Positions 45,165 through 53,206 of a DNA stretch of 64,000 nucleotides are shown here, piece after piece (the first letter of the stretch is position 1; each line of letters starts with the position of its first letter). The notes below the pieces were generated by a model. The model saw nothing but the letters and a program-made list of their open reading frames with translations. It was not told the DNA's origin and did not search any database. A program made the translations under genes and the position numbers. Source of the DNA: Acuticoccus sp. MNP-M23 (GTDB lineage Bacteria; Pseudomonadota; Alphaproteobacteria; Rhizobiales; Amorphaceae); NCBI RefSeq assembly GCF_031195445.1, contig NZ_CP133480.1:4766501-4830500 (forward strand), read 5' to 3'.

Positions 45165-46010
45165 CTACTTTTTTACGAAGGCCTGCTCGAAATCGGCCTT
45201 ATCGAACTGCGGGGGTGTGCTGTCGGTGACCGCGTAGTGGTAAAGCGCAGTGCGCACCGTCACCGACAACGTGCTGGACACCAGCAATACCAGGGCAAAC
45301 AGCGCGCCGATGACAACGCCAACCCCAATCAGCGCCGCCGCCGGCAAGGTTACAGCAGCCACCGCAAACGCCAGGATGAGGATCAGCACCGGCACCACCA
45401 TGATGATGCCGACGCCGATGTTGGCGGCCAGCGATTCGCCCCATGTCTTGCGCAAGATGGCGGCCGAACGGCTCACGGTCTCGAGCGGTCCGGTTCCCTG
45501 CGCCGCCAGCACGGGAACGGCAAAGTAGGTGGCGACCGACCAGGCAAGCCCCGCAAGGCCGCCAACGATGCCGCCCAGCGCCCCCGCCTTGTCCTGCATC
45601 ACCCTGAGCGCCACCCCGACGGTGGCACTCAGCAGCGACCACATGAAGATCTGCGGCAAGCGTGTCATCGCAAAACGCAGGCCCTGTGCCGCTGAAGCGG
45701 TGCCGCCGTCCAAGCGGGAGAGGATCGCGTGGACCAGCGCCGTGTTGAAAATGTTCATCGCCGTGAACGCGACGAGGTAGAAGGCGAACGTAAGTGCGTA
45801 GTCGGCAATCTCGGTGTCCGCGCCGTCGCCATCCAGAAGCGAACGCAGTTCGGGGTTTGCGATGATCGGTGCCGCAAACGCTGCGATGATCAGGAGAAGA
45901 ACGGCGCCGCTGGCGATCGGCAACACAAGAAGCCCCGGCGACCCTGCGAGAAGACGGACTGATTGTCTCGCAAGGCGCATGGCCCGCCTGAGCTTGTCGC
46001 CGAAACTCAT
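45165..46010 (-). CDS. DUF6159-family integral membrane protein
   Basis: 281 residues, about six membrane spans (for example SPGLLVLPIASGAVLLLIIAAFAAPII, FAFYLVAFTAMNIFNTALVHAIL, LILAFAVAAVTLPAAALIGVGVVIGALFALVLLV). The N-terminal cytosolic stretch MSFGDKLRRAMRLARQSVRLL is amphipathic. Function unknown; it resembles DUF6159 proteins widespread in bacteria. It begins 14 nt after the ychF stop, so it likely shares the pth-ychF transcript. The blh operator lies just beyond its stop. Confidence 0.75.
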   Translation of the reverse strand: MSFGDKLRRAMRLARQSVRLLAGSPGLLVLPIASGAVLLLIIAAFAAPIIANPELRSLLDGDGADTEIADYALTFAFYLVAFTAMNIFNTALVHAILSRLDGGTASAAQGLRFAMTRLPQIFMWSLLSATVGVALRVMQDKAGALGGIVGGLAGLAWSVATYFAVPVLAAQGTGPLETVSRSAAILRKTWGESLAANIGVGIIMVVPVLILILAFAVAAVTLPAAALIGVGVVIGALFALVLLVSSTLSVTVRTALYHYAVTDSTPPQFDKADFEQAFVKK

Positions 46011-46024
46011 CGCGCTTCTCCCGG

Positions 46025-47122
46025 TTACGTGGCGAATTTGAACAAGATGATGTCCCCGTCCGCAACCCGGTATTCCTTGCCTTCGTCGCGCACCTTGCCC
46101 GCGTCCTTTGCCGCCGCTTCGCCGCCAAGGCCGGTATAATCTGCGTAGGCGGTGGTCTGCGCGCGGATGAAGCCACGCTCGAAATCGGAGTGGATCACGC
46201 CGGCAGCCTGGGGCGCGGCAGTTCCCCGGCGAATGGTCCAGGCGCGCGTTTCCTTGGGCCCGGCGGTGAAGTAGGTGATGAGATCCAGAAGGCCGTAGCC
46301 TTCGCGGATCAGACGGTCGAGGCCCGGCTCTTCAAGACCCAGCGTTTCCAGGAACTCGGCCTGCTCGTCCGCCGGAAGCTGGGCAATCTCGGCTTCGATC
46401 GCCGCCGAAATCACCACCCACGAGGCACCGCTGGCCTCCGCCATGGCGGCTGCCTTTTCGGACAGCGCGTTGCCGGTGCCGGCCGACGCTTCGTCCACAT
46501 TGAGGACGTAAAGGAGCGGCTTTGAGGTGAGGAGGTTCAGCATCTTGAAGGCGCGCACGTCTTCGGCGGCCAGATCAAGCTCGCGCGCCGGGCGACCGTT
46601 GCGCAGGAGCTCCAGCGCGCCGTCCATCAGCACGATCTCGGCCTTGGCCTCCTTGTCGCCGCCCTGTGCCTTCTTGCGCACGTTGACGGAGCGGCGCTCC
46701 AGGCTTTCAAGGTCCGCCAGCATCAGCTCGGTCTCGACGGTCTCGGCATCCGCAATGGGGTCGATCTCGTCGGCGACGTGTGTGATGTCGTCATCAACGA
46801 AGCAGCGCAGGACGTGGGCGATGGCATCCGTCTCGCGGATGTTGGCAAGGAACTGGTTGCCAAGCCCCTCGCCCGAAGACGCGCCGCGCACCAGGCCGGC
46901 AATGTCCACGAAGGTCAGCCGCGTCGGCACGATGCTTGCCGACTTTGCGACCTTCGCAATGGCCGAGAGGCGCGGGTCGGGCACCGCAACATCGCCGGTG
47001 TTCGGCTCGATGGTGCAGAACGGGTAGTTCGCCGCCTGGGCCGCTGCCGTCTTGGTGAGGGCGTTGAAAAGCGTGGACTTGCCGACATTCGGCAGACCCA
47101 CGATGCCGCATTTGAATCCCAT
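46025..47122 (-). CDS. ychF: Redox-regulated ATPase YchF (Ola1)
   Basis: 365 residues. Obg-related ATPase that binds ribosomes and responds to oxidative stress. G1 GLPNVGKST (9-17), VDIAGLVRGASSGEGLGNQFLANIRETDAI (G3/switch), and NVDE in place of the usual NKxD G4, which gives ATP preference. It ends in the TGS domain with TFFTAGPKETRAWTI-like sequence and HSDFERGFIRA. The start is MGFKCGIVG at ATG 47122; a longer frame upstream is a pth shadow. pth stops one base before. Confidence 0.96.
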   Translation of the reverse strand: MGFKCGIVGLPNVGKSTLFNALTKTAAAQAANYPFCTIEPNTGDVAVPDPRLSAIAKVAKSASIVPTRLTFVDIAGLVRGASSGEGLGNQFLANIRETDAIAHVLRCFVDDDITHVADEIDPIADAETVETELMLADLESLERRSVNVRKKAQGGDKEAKAEIVLMDGALELLRNGRPARELDLAAEDVRAFKMLNLLTSKPLLYVLNVDEASAGTGNALSEKAAAMAEASGASWVVISAAIEAEIAQLPADEQAEFLETLGLEEPGLDRLIREGYGLLDLITYFTAGPKETRAWTIRRGTAAPQAAGVIHSDFERGFIRAQTTAYADYTGLGGEAAAKDAGKVRDEGKEYRVADGDIILFKFAT

Positions 47123-47123
47123 T

Positions 47124-47819
47124 TTACTTCCGAAGTAGATGCGCCAGCACCGAGAACGGCCGGGACGCGGTTTTGTCCTGCGCGCTCTCCGGCGCACGGG
47201 TTTGCGGGGGCAGGTCCGGCGCGGGCCTCGGCTTTGCCGGGGCGCGGGTGCCGGCAAGGCGCTCGTGCACCTTGGAGGCAAACTTGGCATCTTCGCCGCG
47301 GGCAAGCAGCGGCGCCTCGTCGGCGAACGCGTCCAGCAACGGCTCGAGCCAGTCGTCGTCGCTGCGCGAGAAATCGTGAAGCACGTAGCTTGGCACCATT
47401 TCCTTGCGGCCCGGATGGCCGACGCCGATGCGCAGGCGGCGGTACCCGTCGCGCATGTGCGCGGTGATGGATTTGAGGCCGTTGTGACCGCCTGTGCCGC
47501 CGGCAGTCTTCATGCGGAACTTGCCGGGATCAAGGTCGATCTCGTCGTGCGCGACCATGATGTCGGCCAGTGCGACCTTGTAGAAACGGGACGCGTCGAT
47601 CACGGCGCGTCCCGATTCATTCATGTAGGTGTGTGGCTTCAGGAACATGACCCGGACACCGTCGATGGTGGCTTCGGCGACCTGCCCCTGGAACTTGCTG
47701 CGCCAGGGACCGCCGCGCCACCGCTCGTGAATCCGGTCGATGGCCATGAAGCCGACATTGTGACGATTGCGGGCATACGTCCCGCCGGGATTGCCGAGGC
47801 CGACAAACAGTTTCAGCAT
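47124..47819 (-). CDS. pth: Peptidyl-tRNA hydrolase (Pth)
   Basis: 231 residues; about 40 residues longer than the usual 190 because of a Pro/Ala-rich C-terminal tail. It releases peptides from prematurely dropped tRNA. GLGNPGGTYARNRHNVGFM holds the catalytic histidine, HTYMNESG and HDEIDLDPGK the other active-site residues, and GGTGGHNGLKSI is conserved. The start is ATG 47819, 24 nt after the rplY stop. The gene continues to ychF with a one-base gap. The rplY-pth-ychF order is typical. Confidence 0.96.
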   Translation of the reverse strand: MLKLFVGLGNPGGTYARNRHNVGFMAIDRIHERWRGGPWRSKFQGQVAEATIDGVRVMFLKPHTYMNESGRAVIDASRFYKVALADIMVAHDEIDLDPGKFRMKTAGGTGGHNGLKSITAHMRDGYRRLRIGVGHPGRKEMVPSYVLHDFSRSDDDWLEPLLDAFADEAPLLARGEDAKFASKVHERLAGTRAPAKPRPAPDLPPQTRAPESAQDKTASRPFSVLAHLLRK

Positions 47820-47843
47820 GATGCGGCCTCGACCATTCTAGCG

Positions 47844-48530
47844 TCAGCTCTCGGTTTCGTCGTCCGTGGCAGATTCACCCTCGGCCGCTTCACCCTCGGC
47901 GGGCTCTTCACCCTCCACTTCCGGTGCATCGGGCGCTTCGGGATCTTCTTCCGGCACTTCTTCGACCGGCGCCGTGATCGACGCGATCGGGAACGCCTCG
48001 TAGTCGTGCATCGCGTACTCGACGTCCGCCGGCAGGCTGAGATCATCGCTCGTCAGCGTATCGCCCATCTGCTTGCCCGCCACGCTCACTTCGAGCACGT
48101 TCGGAATGCGGGTCGCCGGTGCGATCAGGGACACGTTGTGCTGAATGATGCTCAGCACGCCACCCTCTTCGAGGCCGGGCGATTCTTCTTCGCCGACGAA
48201 GGACAGCGGCACGTCCACCGTCACGCGCGACTTTGCGTCGACGCGCAGGAAGTCGACGTGGACGAGACGGTCCTTCAGCGGCTCGCGCTGGAAGTCACGC
48301 GCCAGCGCCTGAACCGGTTGGCCGTCAACATCAAGCGTCCACACGTTGGTCAGGAAGCCGCCTGCGTACAGCGCCAGCGACATTTCCTTGTGCGGCAGCG
48401 CGATTGCGACCGGCGGTTCGTTGTTGCCGTAGATCACGGCGGGAATAAGACCCTCACGCCTCAGTGCGCGCGCGGCCCCCTTGCCCGTCCGTTCGCGCAC
48501 GGCAGCCTTTAGGGCAAAGCCTTCAGCCAT
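47844..48530 (-). CDS. rplY: 50S ribosomal protein L25, long (CTC) form
   Basis: 228 residues. The N-terminal 5S-rRNA-binding L25 domain (AAVRERTGKGAARALRREGLIPAVIYG) is followed by the C-terminal TL5 domain (VDVPLSFVGEEESPGLEEGGVLSIIQHNVSL) and a very acidic tail (EEVPEEDPEAPDAPEVEGEE). This is the CTC form known as a general stress protein in Gram-positives. A terminator-like hairpin ends 18 nt before the ATG, suggesting attenuation or a short leader. Confidence 0.95.
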   Translation of the reverse strand: MAEGFALKAAVRERTGKGAARALRREGLIPAVIYGNNEPPVAIALPHKEMSLALYAGGFLTNVWTLDVDGQPVQALARDFQREPLKDRLVHVDFLRVDAKSRVTVDVPLSFVGEEESPGLEEGGVLSIIQHNVSLIAPATRIPNVLEVSVAGKQMGDTLTSDDLSLPADVEYAMHDYEAFPIASITAPVEEVPEEDPEAPDAPEVEGEEPAEGEAAEGESATDDETES

Positions 48531-48547
48531 AGTGCTCTCCTAGGTGC

Positions 48548-48578
48548 AAAAATAAGGCCGACGCATGGCGTCGACCTT
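48548..48578 (-). terminator. Terminator-like hairpin in the rplY leader
   Basis: On the minus strand AAGGTCGACGC pairs with GCGTCGGCCTT (11 bp with one G-U) around CAT, followed by ATTTTT. It is the best intrinsic-terminator match in this window. It either ends the upstream sensor-kinase transcript or regulates rplY. A second repeat GCGCGC-AAATT-GCGCGC lies just upstream at 48580-48596 and could pair in an alternative fold. Confidence 0.75.
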
Positions 48579-48721
48579 TGCGCGCAAATTGCGCGCCCCG
48601 CCTCCAGGGGTGCGGGTGCGCCACGTATAGGTGAGGCGCATCCGGTTGACAAGGTTTCGCAACGGGGGCCGTGCCACGCGCCAACAGCGCTCGAGGCAGG
48701 CTCAACTCCAGCCGCCTTGCG

Positions 48722-50164
48722 TCAGGCGCTGGCAGCACGCCGCGCCGAGGCGAAATCGATCGGCCGGTCCGGAATGGTGATTTCGAACGACGCCCCCGCC
48801 CCGGTGTCCAGCAGCACCAGCGAACCACCGTGCGCGCGAACCAGCTCCGCTGCGATGGCAAGCCCGAGCCCGGTTCCGCCGACCCGCCCGCTGCCCTGGA
48901 AGGGCTGAAACAGGGTCTGACGGACGCGGTCCGGCACGCCGGGTCCGGTGTCTGACACAACGATGCGCACCACCGACCCTGCGCGCTCGGCCGCGACCGC
49001 GAGCCGTCGGACCACGGCGTCGTGGGAGTTGCTCTCCAGCGCCTCCAGCGCATTGCGGCACAGATTGAGGAGAACGCGGTAGAGCTGGTCGGGATCGGCG
49101 TCGATCTCCATCCCGTCCTCGACGATCACCCGGAACTCGATCTGCGGATCGACATCGAGGCCGAGGACTTCCCCCACATCGGTGGCAAGGCGCGCCACGT
49201 CGATCAGCCGGCGGGACGGCGGCGCCTCCCCGGCCCGGCCATAGGCCAGAACGCCGTTGGTGTATCCCACCGCCCGGTCCAGTGCGCGCACGATCTTGGG
49301 CACGAAGCGCTGCACCGTCGGGTCCCGCACCGTCACCAGCCGGTCCGAGAAGAGCTGGGCGGAGGCCAGAAGGTTGCGCAGGTCGTGGTTGATCTTCGAC
49401 ACCGCAAGGCCAAGCTCGGCAAGACGGCTGCGCTCGGCAATGGTGTCCGCAAGCTGCTGCTGCATGTCGGCAAGGCTGCGCTCGGCGTCGCCGATCTCGT
49501 CATTGCGGCGGCTGGGCACGATCATCCGCAGCTCATCCTCAGGGTCGTCCGCAAAGTCCGCCATGGCCGTGGCGAGCCGCTTGACCGGCCGCACGAAGAG
49601 CCAGCGCAGCGACATGTAGACGAGCATTGCCGTCACCACCGAAATGACCAGAGACAGGCCGAGGATGTTGACCGAATAGGCCAGCATCGCATTCTTGAGG
49701 GCGGTTTCGTCCAGAATGACATCCACCTCTTCGCTGCGCCCGTAGGGCATGGCGCTGATGCGGATGATGCGCCCGTCGGTGGCCGCCAACGTCTCGAATG
49801 CCGCGACGATGGACTGGAAGATGCTGACATTGCCCAGCTCGACGTGCCGCTCGACCATGGCAGGCGGCGCGCTCATGGCCAGAAGACGGCGGCGGTCCCC
49901 GTCGCGGTGGGTGATGGCGAGCGTGTTCGTGGCGCTGAGAAGGCGCATCTTCAGCTGTTCGGGCACATCCGGCGTTTCGGCGATGATGGCGGCCGCGACC
50001 GAGGCATTGCGGTGCGCGTCCGCAAGCCAGTTGTTGCGGAAGTTGGCGATGGACGGCACGAAGATCAGCACTTCGCAGATCATGACGAACATGATCGTCA
50101 GAAGCAGCAGCTTCGATCCCAGCCCGATTCGGGGTCCGGCGGTTGGTGTTCGCAGATCGCCCAT
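48722..50164 (-). CDS. Membrane sensor histidine kinase
   Basis: 480 residues. A first membrane span (about 17-37) and a second (about 165-190) enclose a periplasmic sensor domain of about 125 residues. A HAMP segment (RPVKRLATAMADFADDPEDELR) follows, then a dimerisation helix with H260 in KINHDLRNLLA, and the catalytic domain with N box NLCRNALEAL, G1 DTGPGVP and G2 GGTGLGLAIA. No response regulator gene is adjacent, so the output is unknown. It lies between the disulfide oxidoreductase gene and rplY, both on the same strand. Confidence 0.9.
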   Translation of the reverse strand: MGDLRTPTAGPRIGLGSKLLLLTIMFVMICEVLIFVPSIANFRNNWLADAHRNASVAAAIIAETPDVPEQLKMRLLSATNTLAITHRDGDRRRLLAMSAPPAMVERHVELGNVSIFQSIVAAFETLAATDGRIIRISAMPYGRSEEVDVILDETALKNAMLAYSVNILGLSLVISVVTAMLVYMSLRWLFVRPVKRLATAMADFADDPEDELRMIVPSRRNDEIGDAERSLADMQQQLADTIAERSRLAELGLAVSKINHDLRNLLASAQLFSDRLVTVRDPTVQRFVPKIVRALDRAVGYTNGVLAYGRAGEAPPSRRLIDVARLATDVGEVLGLDVDPQIEFRVIVEDGMEIDADPDQLYRVLLNLCRNALEALESNSHDAVVRRLAVAAERAGSVVRIVVSDTGPGVPDRVRQTLFQPFQGSGRVGGTGLGLAIAAELVRAHGGSLVLLDTGAGASFEITIPDRPIDFASARRAASA

Positions 50165-50215
50165 GGGCTGGACATCATCACGGTTTGTGCTGCCGGCACA
50201 GCGCCGACCGCGTGA

Positions 50216-51622
50216 TCAGGGAATTCGTTTGAGGATCGACAGTGCCCTTTTCAGCCACGGCTTGTCGAGCCGTTCGCCGAAGTGATTGACGGCGGCCCGC
50301 TTCCCCGCCTCGCTTAACGTCGGGTAAGGGAGCACAAGGCCGGCGACGGTTTGCAGCGACACCTTGCCGGCAAGCGCCAGCGTGTACGTGGCAATCATCT
50401 CGCCGGCGTGGGGTGCGACAATGGTTGCCCCCACCAGCTTGCCCTTGCCGTTCAGCACCAGCTTGACGAACCCTTCGGTCTCGCCGTCGGCTCGCGCCCG
50501 GTCGTTGCCGCCGAGGGGCGCGGTGTAGGCCGAGGCATCCGCCCACCGCTCGCGCGCCTCGGCTTCGCAAAGGCCCACCTGCGCCAGCTCCGGCGCCGTG
50601 AAGGTGCAGCGCGGCATCGCGTCCGCATCGAACGACACCGGCAGGCGGAACACGATGGACCGGACTGCAAGGCTGCCCTGGTGCCCGGCAACATGCGTGA
50701 ACTGCGGGCCGCCGGTCACATCGCCGATGGCGTAGATTCGCCGGTTGTCCGTTCGCATCCCCTTGTTGACGACAATGCCGCCCGGATGCGTCGCGACCCC
50801 TGCCGCCTGCAGGCCGAGACTTTCGATATTCGGCAGCCGGCCGGTCGCCACCAGCACGCGCGCGGCCGCCACCGTGCGCCCGCCGGGCAGATGCAGCACC
50901 GCGGCCGACGGGTCGCCGCTCACGCGTTCCACCGCGGCATGGTCCACAATGCCAACGCCCTCGGCCTCCATCCGGGCGCGCACGATGGCCGCCGCATCGG
51001 GGTCCTCCTTCGCCAGAAAGGCCCCTGAAGTGATGACGGTGACCTTTGCCCCCAGCCGCGCAAAGGCCTGGCCAAGTTCGGCGCCGATGGGCCCGCCGCC
51101 GATGATCGCAAGGCTTTCGGGCAGCGCCGTCAGATCGAACACGCTTTCGTTGGTGAGGGGGTCCACCGCGGCCAGCCCGTCGATCGCCGGCATTCGCGGG
51201 CGCGATCCGGTGGCAATGACGAACCGCCGCGCCTTGATCTGCGTGTCCCCCGCCGCCACGGTTTCCCCGTCTTCGAACCGGGCTTCGGCCTTGATGACCT
51301 TGACGCCGAGGCCCTCGAACCGCTCCACCGAATCGTGCGGTGCAATTGACGCAATGACGCTGTGGATGTGCCGGTGGACGGCGCCGTAGTCGATCTCCGG
51401 CTCGGCGTTGACGCCGAACCTTGCGCCATCGCGTACCATCGCCGCATGCCGCGCCGCTGCAATCAGCGACTTCGACGGCACGCAACCATAATTCAGACAG
51501 TCCCCGCCCATCGCGCCGCGTTCCACCAGCACGACCTTGTGGCCGAAATTGGCGGCGGCTGCGGCCACCGTCAGACCGGCGGACCCTCCTCCGATAACGC
51601 AGATATCCGGCGTGATGGTCAC
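50216..51622 (-). CDS. FAD-dependent disulfide oxidoreductase (mercuric-reductase-like)
   Basis: 468 residues. Class I pyridine nucleotide-disulfide oxidoreductase: ICVIGGGSAGLTVAAAAANFG (FAD), redox pair C42/C47 in GGDCLNYGCVPSKSL, IIGGGPIGAELGQAFARLG (NADPH), and IYAIGDVTGGPQFTH. In the C-terminal domain the usual HPTLSE base motif reads YPTLSE, so the His of lipoamide dehydrogenase is replaced by Tyr, as in the mercuric-reductase-like group; no N-terminal HMA domain or C-terminal CC pair. GTG 51622 overlaps the stop of the TVP38 gene. The pair with TVP38 recurs in bacteria; substrate unknown. Confidence 0.88.
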   Translation of the reverse strand: MTITPDICVIGGGSAGLTVAAAAANFGHKVVLVERGAMGGDCLNYGCVPSKSLIAAARHAAMVRDGARFGVNAEPEIDYGAVHRHIHSVIASIAPHDSVERFEGLGVKVIKAEARFEDGETVAAGDTQIKARRFVIATGSRPRMPAIDGLAAVDPLTNESVFDLTALPESLAIIGGGPIGAELGQAFARLGAKVTVITSGAFLAKEDPDAAAIVRARMEAEGVGIVDHAAVERVSGDPSAAVLHLPGGRTVAAARVLVATGRLPNIESLGLQAAGVATHPGGIVVNKGMRTDNRRIYAIGDVTGGPQFTHVAGHQGSLAVRSIVFRLPVSFDADAMPRCTFTAPELAQVGLCEAEARERWADASAYTAPLGGNDRARADGETEGFVKLVLNGKGKLVGATIVAPHAGEMIATYTLALAGKVSLQTVAGLVLPYPTLSEAGKRAAVNHFGERLDKPWLKRALSILKRIP

Positions 51623-52413
51623 GAGGTCTGGTTCCTTCCGTTGCGGCGCCAGCGCCGGACCAGCGCCGGTGCAAGGGCCACCAGAGATAGCGCCACGAGC
51701 GCCGCAATCATCACAGGGGAGACCAGAGCGCCGAGGTCCACCGCGCAGTTGCCGGCGGCCGCACAACCGGGGTTGGCCGCCTCCTGCGCCGCAATGACCG
51801 CGCCAAGCCCGTCGCCCAGGAGAACATATGCAGCCGTGCCCGGAATGATCCCGATCGCCGTCGCAGCCACGTAGGTCCCCAGAGACACATTGAACATGGC
51901 GGGCGCGACATTGATCAGCCAGAACGGGAAGATCGGCTGCAACCGCAGGGACAGAAGATAAAGAAACGCACTTTCTTCAAAGCCTCGGGCAAGCCGATCG
52001 ACGAACCGGTTGGCGCGCTTGCGCAGCGAAGCGCCGAGCGACGTTTTCGCGATGAGAAAGATGATGGAAGCCCCGGCGGTCGCCCCCAGAACGGTCAGCG
52101 CCGTGCCCGCAATAAGGCCGAACATCAAGCCGCCCACCAGCGTCAACAGGCTGGCGCCCGGAAAAGAGACCGCCACTGCGGCAATATAGACGGCCACATA
52201 GGACAAAGCGGCAGTCCACACGTTTTCAGACACCCAATTCTTCAGCGTGGCGTGCTCGCGGATGATCGTGTCCAGCGACAGAAACCTGTGGAGCCCGAGC
52301 GCATAGCCTGCCGCCAGGATGACCGCGACAAGCCCCAGCGGCCACAGGCGCCGCCATGCAAACCCGTTGCTGCGGCTTTCCGCGCCGAGCTGAGTGCCGC
52401 CATTGTCTGCCAT
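51619..52413 (-). CDS. TVP38/TMEM64 (DedA-like) membrane protein
   Basis: 264 residues, about five to six membrane spans. VTT-domain signatures: AAVAVSFPGASLLTLVGGLMFGLIAGTALTVLGATAGASIIFLIAK, then FLYLLSLRLQPIFPFWLINVAPAM and GIIPGTAAYVLLGDGLG, the re-entrant loop and proline motifs of the family. A cysteine pair (PGCAAAGNCAVD) sits in a short loop near the C-terminus and might exchange with the adjoining oxidoreductase. ATG 52413 is chosen; further upstream frame looks non-coding. It probably acts in membrane lipid handling. Confidence 0.85.
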   Translation of the reverse strand: MADNGGTQLGAESRSNGFAWRRLWPLGLVAVILAAGYALGLHRFLSLDTIIREHATLKNWVSENVWTAALSYVAVYIAAVAVSFPGASLLTLVGGLMFGLIAGTALTVLGATAGASIIFLIAKTSLGASLRKRANRFVDRLARGFEESAFLYLLSLRLQPIFPFWLINVAPAMFNVSLGTYVAATAIGIIPGTAAYVLLGDGLGAVIAAQEAANPGCAAAGNCAVDLGALVSPVMIAALVALSLVALAPALVRRWRRNGRNQTS

Positions 52414-52559
52414 CGTGCACCCCGCTCCATCGCGCCGGAGAACTCCCACGCCGCCTTTTAACAGTGATGCGGCATGCGGCGGCGGGCAAGGACACAGGAT
52501 CTCGCGGGATTTCACCGTTGCGTGACAGCTCGTGACGGCAAGCAGATGCCGGCCTTGCG

Positions 52560-52588
52560 TTGACACGGCGCGCCGCCATTTCTATAGG
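52560..52588 (+). promoter_or_regulatory. Promoter of rpmH-rnpA-yidC-engB
   Basis: TTGACA (52560-52565), a 17-base spacer, then TATAGG (52583-52588). The -35 is perfect and the -10 matches four of six. The leader to rpmH is about 85 nt. Confidence 0.7.
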
Positions 52589-52679
52589 CGTGGTGTCTGG
52601 GCGTGGAAGTGCGCCCTCTTTTTATTTCCGCCGATACCGAAAGCGAGACTGGCAAAGAGCGCCAGGCCGAGAGGAAACG

Positions 52680-52814
52680 ATGAAACGTACCTATCAACCG
52701 AGCAAGATCGTGCGCAAGCGTCGCCACGGTTTCCGTTCGCGCATGGCCACTGTGGGTGGTCGCCGCGTGATCAATGCGCGCCGTGCCAAGGGCCGCAAGA
52801 AGCTCAGCGCTTAA
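52680..52814 (+). CDS. rpmH: 50S ribosomal protein L34
   Basis: 44 residues, complete L34: begins [21 protein letters not shown] and ends [14 protein letters not shown]. The start is ATG 52680 after a GAGAGGAAACG ribosome site. First gene of the rpmH-rnpA-yidC-engB series, a frequent order in alphaproteobacteria. Confidence 0.98.
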   Translation: MKRTYQPSKIVRKRRHGFRSRMATVGGRRVINARRAKGRKKLSA

Positions 52815-52855
52815 GTCAGCGGTTGAAAACGGCGCGTGAGCCTTGCCGGACCGGC

Positions 52856-53206
52856 GTGGACCGCCTGAAGCGCCGCGCCGAGTTCAAGCGCGCCGCAAAG
52901 GGGGTCCGCGTCGGGCGGGAGGCATTCACGCTCCAGGCGGTCCGCCGCCAGGACGATGCGCCTGCGCGCGTCGGCTTTACCGTGACCAAGAAAACCGGCA
53001 ACGCCGTGGTCCGTAACCGGATCAAGCGGCGTTTGCGTGCATTGGCGGCGGACCATCCCGCGGCTTTCGAGGGCGCCACCGACTACGTGATCATCGCGCG
53101 TCGGGCGGCGTTGGCGACGCCCTATGAAGGGCTCGCATCCGAGCTTGCGGCAGCACTCAGCGCGGCAGGCAAGAAACTCCAACGGGACGCGGACAGGCAG
53201 AGTTAA
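52856..53206 (+). CDS. rnpA: Ribonuclease P protein component (RnpA)
   Basis: 116 residues from GTG 52856. It binds RNase P RNA and matures tRNA 5' ends. Family marks: RLKRRAEFKRAAKG at the N-terminus, RVGFTVTKKTGNAVVRNRIKRRLRA with the RNR motif, and DYVIIARRAAL. The ribosome site is weak and the frame is open upstream, so the start is set by the conserved N-terminus. The stop TAA shares its last base with the yidC ATG. Confidence 0.93.
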   Translation: MDRLKRRAEFKRAAKGVRVGREAFTLQAVRRQDDAPARVGFTVTKKTGNAVVRNRIKRRLRALAADHPAAFEGATDYVIIARRAALATPYEGLASELAAALSAAGKKLQRDADRQS

